Assembly: GCA_903912585.1 (NCBI GenBank)
Contig: CAIWHY010000354.1
Coordinates: forward strand, 1 to 7,300
Length of the DNA stretch: 7,300 nucleotides
Origin: an uncultured Thermoleophilia bacterium
GTDB taxonomy: Bacteria; Actinomycetota; Thermoleophilia; UBA2241
Reading direction: 5' to 3'
The stretch's first letter is position 1. Each line of letters opens with the position of its first letter. Positions 4,951-7,300 of the stretch are shown piece after piece. Position numbers and translations under genes: made by a program. Under the pieces are notes generated by a model. It did not search any database. It had not been told where the DNA came from and saw only the letters and a program-made list of their open reading frames with translations.

Positions 4951-6237
4951 TCACGCGAACCGCCTCCGGAAGCGCAGCACGGCGATGGCGAAGAACACGA
5001 CCGCGAACGCCAGCGGCACGAGCAGCGGCAGCATGATGTCGCCGACGCCGCCGCCGCGCAGCGTGCTGTTCCAGCCCACCAGCAGCCAGCCGTTGGGCGT
5101 GAGCCGCTGCATGGTGGCATAGGTGGTCCCCGACTGGGCCGTGCCGCTGAAGTTGCCGCCCAGCAGCGCCAGCACGAGGTAGACGCCGGCGCCGATGGCT
5201 CCGGCCTGCGCCGGCGTGCGCACCAGCGAGATCACCATCAGGCCGAGGCTCGCCGCGACCGCCGCGGCCACGAGGATCAGCAGCGACACGGCGCTCAGGG
5301 CGCCCCACTGGATCGAGAAGAAGAGGCGTCCGGCGGCGACGAGGATGACCGCCTGCACGAACACGGTGAGGAAGGTCGAGGTGAACTTGCCGCCGAGGAT
5401 GAGCTGCCGCGAGGTCGGCGTCGTGAACAGCCGCGGCAGCGTGCCGGCACGCTCCTCGTCGAGGATCGTGCGCGCCACGTTGGAGGCGCCGAAGAACATG
5501 AAGAAGACCATCATGCCGGCGAGCACGAGACCGGTGACGCCGATGTCTTTGGACTTCTTGCCGCCGGCGAGGGCGGGCGGCCGCTGCGCGACCGTCAGGC
5601 CGCCCGAGCCGCTCCGGCTCTGCTGGACGAACGCGGACGCGGCGGCCTGGGCCAGCGTGCTGGCCCGGGCGCCGTTGCCGGCGGACTGCGCCAGGCTTTG
5701 CGCGGCGATCGCCGCGGCCCGGGCGCCGTTGAACGCGAGCAGCGCCTGGCCGACGACGCTCTGCGTGATCGCGGCGCCCACGGTCTGCGTCGGGTTCTGA
5801 TAGAGCTCGATCGAGCTGCGCGCGGACGTGTTCGTCCCGAAGATCGCCGTGCTCAAGTCCGCCGGGATGATCACGGCGACCGCCTCCTTGCCGTCGTCGA
5901 CACTCTTGCGCGCCGCCTCGGCCGTCGGCTTGACGGTCGTCGCGAGGATGTCCTTGAGCGCCTTGCCCTTCAAGATGCCGACGACCGTCTGGCCCACGGA
6001 CGCCTGAGCCGGGGCCGCTGTCGCGCTCGCCGCCGTCGCGCTCGCCGCCGGCGCCCTGTCCAGGTTCACGACCGCGACCTTGGTGGCGGCGATGGAGAAC
6101 CCGCTGCCGCTGCCGCCGAAGGCGAAGCCCAGCAGCGCCGACAACGCCAGCGGCGCGGCCAGCATCATCATGAGCGCCGGGACGTTGCGCCACGTGCTGC
6201 GCAGGTCCTTGAAGGCGATCGCGAGGACGCGATTCAC
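4951..6237 (-). CDS. ABC-2 type transporter permease 1
   Basis: This 428-residue membrane protein has six predicted segments (about 20-41, 233-255, 285-306, 313-336, 347-363, 401-421), with a loop of about 190 residues between the first two. That loop is rich in Ala, Ser and Thr and includes a duplicated ASATA unit (residues 66-75) and a long Ala-rich helix-like part (163-205). LDEERAGTLPRLFTTPTSR (259-277) is the EER coupling helix, the strongest family mark of ABC-2 exporters. The N-terminus VNRVLAIAFKDLRSTWRNVP resembles that of permease 2, so the two look like paralogues forming a heterodimer with one ATPase dimer. The start is GTG 6237 with GGGAG 9 nt upstream. That site lies in a 12-bp palindrome (6246-6257), which could weaken initiation. 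The gene starts 47 nt after the ATPase stop. Confidence 0.92.
   Translation of the reverse strand: MNRVLAIAFKDLRSTWRNVPALMMMLAAPLALSALLGFAFGGSGSGFSIAATKVAVVNLDRAPAASATAASATAAPAQASVGQTVVGILKGKALKDILATTVKPTAEAARKSVDDGKEAVAVIIPADLSTAIFGTNTSARSSIELYQNPTQTVGAAITQSVVGQALLAFNGARAAAIAAQSLAQSAGNGARASTLAQAAASAFVQQSRSGSGGLTVAQRPPALAGGKKSKDIGVTGLVLAGMMVFFMFFGASNVARTILDEERAGTLPRLFTTPTSRQLILGGKFTSTFLTVFVQAVILVAAGRLFFSIQWGALSAVSLLILVAAAVAASLGLMVISLVRTPAQAGAIGAGVYLVLALLGGNFSGTAQSGTTYATMQRLTPNGWLLVGWNSTLRGGGVGDIMLPLLVPLAFAVVFFAIAVLRFRRRFA
6020..6049 (-). repeat. perfect 15-bp tandem duplication inside permease 1
   Basis: The plus-strand unit GTCGCGCTCGCCGCC occurs twice in a row (6020-6034, 6035-6049). On the coding strand it gives a repeated five-residue Ala/Ser/Thr unit in the low-complexity linker just after the first membrane segment. 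Being 15 bp, it keeps the frame. It looks like a recent slippage event in a flexible part of the outer loop, so copy number could differ between strains. Confidence 0.7.
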
Positions 6238-6245
6238 GGCGCGGC

Positions 6246-6257
6246 GCTCCCGGGAGC
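6246..6257. promoter_or_regulatory. 12-bp palindrome covering the permease 1 ribosome binding site
   Basis: GCTCCCGGGAGC is a perfect palindrome in the 47-nt gap between the ATPase stop and the permease 1 start. The likely Shine-Dalgarno GGGAG (6251-6247 on the minus strand) lies inside it. In RNA it could fold into a 4-bp stem with a CCGG loop, a weak structure. It may lower permease expression relative to the ATPase, or it may be chance in GC-rich DNA. Confidence 0.3.
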
Positions 6258-6284
6258 CAGGCTGGAGGACGGCACGGCCGGCTC

Positions 6285-7232
6285 CTACTCGCGCAGGGCC
6301 CGGCCGGTGAGGTGCAGGAAGACCATCTCGAGGTTGGGCTCGGTGACGCTCACCTCGGTGATGCGCGCGCCGGCCGCGGCGGCCGCCTCGAAGAGCCGCG
6401 GCAGCACCTCGTTGGCGTCCTGGACGAGGAGCACGGCGTGCTCGTCCCCGTCGACCATCGCCTTGGTCACGCCCTTGACCTCACTCCAGCGCTCGACCAT
6501 CCCCTCGAGGTAGTGGTCGACGCTCAGCACCACGTGCGCCTCGGCACCGACGATCTGCACGAGCTCGGCGTTGGTCCCGACGGCGATCATCTTGCCGTGG
6601 TCGACGATGCCGACGCGGTCGCTGAGCTCCTGCGCCTCAGCCATGTAGTGCGTCGTGTAGAGGATCGTCATCCCCTGATCGCGCAGCGCGAGGATGCCGT
6701 CGAGGATCGAGCGTCGGCTCTGCGGGTCGATGCCCACGGTCGGCTCGTCGAGGTAGAGCACGCGCGGCTTGTGCAGCAGCGCGACGCCGATGTTGACGCG
6801 CCGCTTCATGCCGCCGCTGAACTTCTCCAGGCGGTCCTTCTGGCGGTCGACCAGCGTGATGAGCTCGAGGACCTCGTCGACCCGTCTGGTGAGCTCCTCG
6901 CCGCGCAGGCCGTACATCTTGCCCCAGAAGACGAGGTTCTCGCGGGCGCTCATGTCCGGGTACAGGGCGATGTCCTGCGGGACGACGCCGATGGCCTCTT
7001 TGACCGCCTGCGCCTCCGACACGACCGAGTGCCCGGCGACGCGCGCGTCGCCCCCGCTCGGCTGGAGCAGGCACGAGAGCATCGAGATGGTGGTGCTCTT
7101 GCCGGCCCCGTTGGGGCCCAGAAGACTGAAGATCTCGCCCTCACCGATATCGAAGCTCACGCCGTCGACGGCGAGGACTCCCTTGGGCGGATCGTACTGT
7201 TTGCGCAGATCAAGGACCTCGACGATGGCCAC
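6285..7232 (-). CDS. ABC transporter ATP-binding protein, DrrA-like exporter ATPase
   Basis: This 315-residue cytoplasmic ATPase powers the exporter. It carries every nucleotide-binding motif: Walker A GPNGAGKST (39-47), Q-loop VPQD with Q86, signature FSGGMKRR (138-145), Walker B RVLYLDEPT (157-165, with D162 and catalytic E163), D-loop GIDP (167-170) and switch H195 in TTHYM. The region after about 215 is the extra C-terminal domain seen in DrrA/NatA-type exporters, ending in EPNLEMVFLHLTGRALRE-like sequence. Such proteins serve multidrug, antibiotic, lipid or sodium export, and the motifs cannot tell which. The start is GTG 7232, with AGGAGG (7246-7241) 8 nt upstream. It is the first gene of a three-gene minus-strand operon with permeases 1 and 2, and ends at TAG 6285. 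Confidence 0.96.
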   Translation of the reverse strand: MAIVEVLDLRKQYDPPKGVLAVDGVSFDIGEGEIFSLLGPNGAGKSTTISMLSCLLQPSGGDARVAGHSVVSEAQAVKEAIGVVPQDIALYPDMSARENLVFWGKMYGLRGEELTRRVDEVLELITLVDRQKDRLEKFSGGMKRRVNIGVALLHKPRVLYLDEPTVGIDPQSRRSILDGILALRDQGMTILYTTHYMAEAQELSDRVGIVDHGKMIAVGTNAELVQIVGAEAHVVLSVDHYLEGMVERWSEVKGVTKAMVDGDEHAVLLVQDANEVLPRLFEAAAAAGARITEVSVTEPNLEMVFLHLTGRALRE

Positions 7233-7269
7233 CAGGGTAACCTCCTCAGGCTCGCTACACCTGCGGCGT

Positions 7270-7278
7270 CTTATATCA
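7270..7278 (-). promoter_or_regulatory. extended -10 promoter of the ABC operon
   Basis: On the minus strand TGATATAAG (7278-7270) matches the extended -10 pattern TGnTATAAT in all but the last base. No TTGACA-like -35 box is visible 16-18 bp upstream (near 7293-7298), which an extended -10 promoter can tolerate. Transcription would start near 7263, giving a leader of about 31 nt with the AGGAGG ribosome binding site. It is the most AT-rich spot in the neighbourhood. The remaining upstream sequence to the window edge shows no gene. Confidence 0.6.
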
Positions 7279-7300
7279 CGAGCGGGAGGGCAGCGGCCCG

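Noticed and set aside
4926..5120. N-terminal extension of permease 2 by 65 residues
   Set aside because: It overlaps the end of permease 1 in another frame and has no membrane or signal character; ATG 4925 opens directly into the amphipathic stretch typical of ABC-2 permeases.
4351..6513. A plus-strand frame open for 720 codons, opposite the two permeases
   Set aside because: It is antisense to two well-recognised permeases and the end of the ATPase. Its product is dominated by Arg, Glu, His and Gly, as expected for a shadow frame in GC-rich DNA, with no domain and no ribosome binding site fit.
1..7300. Search for CRISPR arrays, tRNA/rRNA genes, insertion sequences, attachment sites and defence genes
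   Set aside because: I saw no spaced repeat array, no tRNA-like fold with the conserved arms, no transposase or integrase motifs and no target-site duplications. The reading is by eye, so weak or degenerate examples could be missed.

Overview
The window comes from a GC-rich bacterial chromosome (about 70% G+C by eye) with GTG and TTG starts, strong AGGAGG-type ribosome binding sites and terminator-like stems without T-tracts. Together with protein families common in soil actinomycetes, this suggests an Actinomycetota genome, possibly a deep branch such as Thermoleophilia or Coriobacteriia. The class is a guess from style, not a measurement.

Layout. Positions 1-493 (minus) hold the N-terminal part of an FAD-dependent oxidoreductase of the DAO/OrdL type, which runs off the left edge. 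It is divergent from a GT1-type glycosyltransferase (658-1959, plus), and each gene has a recognisable sigma70-like promoter in the shared gap. After the glycosyltransferase come two perfect tandem copies of an 11-bp sequence (1976-1997) and a 39-residue membrane protein (2033-2152) with an almost ideal Shine-Dalgarno sequence. An 18-bp inverted repeat (2193-2241) separates this unit from a convergent NmrA-like NAD(P)-binding protein (2263-3165, minus). A GC-rich divergent gap of 203 bp (3166-3368) leads to a 104-residue four-cysteine protein of unknown function (3369-3683, plus, TTG start).

The right half is one minus-strand operon, read right to left. It encodes an ABC ATPase (7232 to 6285), ABC-2 permease 1 (6237 to 4951) and ABC-2 permease 2 (4925 to 3720). 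It is preceded by an extended -10 promoter at 7270-7278 and ends at a stem shared with the four-cysteine gene. The two different permeases, each with a large domain between the first and second membrane segments, probably pair with the ATPase dimer to form one exporter. Its substrate cannot be read from the sequence.

No tRNA, rRNA, CRISPR array, insertion sequence or phage gene was seen. Apart from the ABC operon, the genes are single transcription units alternating in direction, and nothing shows that they share a pathway. The points most worth a second look are the cysteine protein, the 39-residue protein with its tandem operator-like repeat, and the glycosyltransferase that lacks the usual catalytic histidine.
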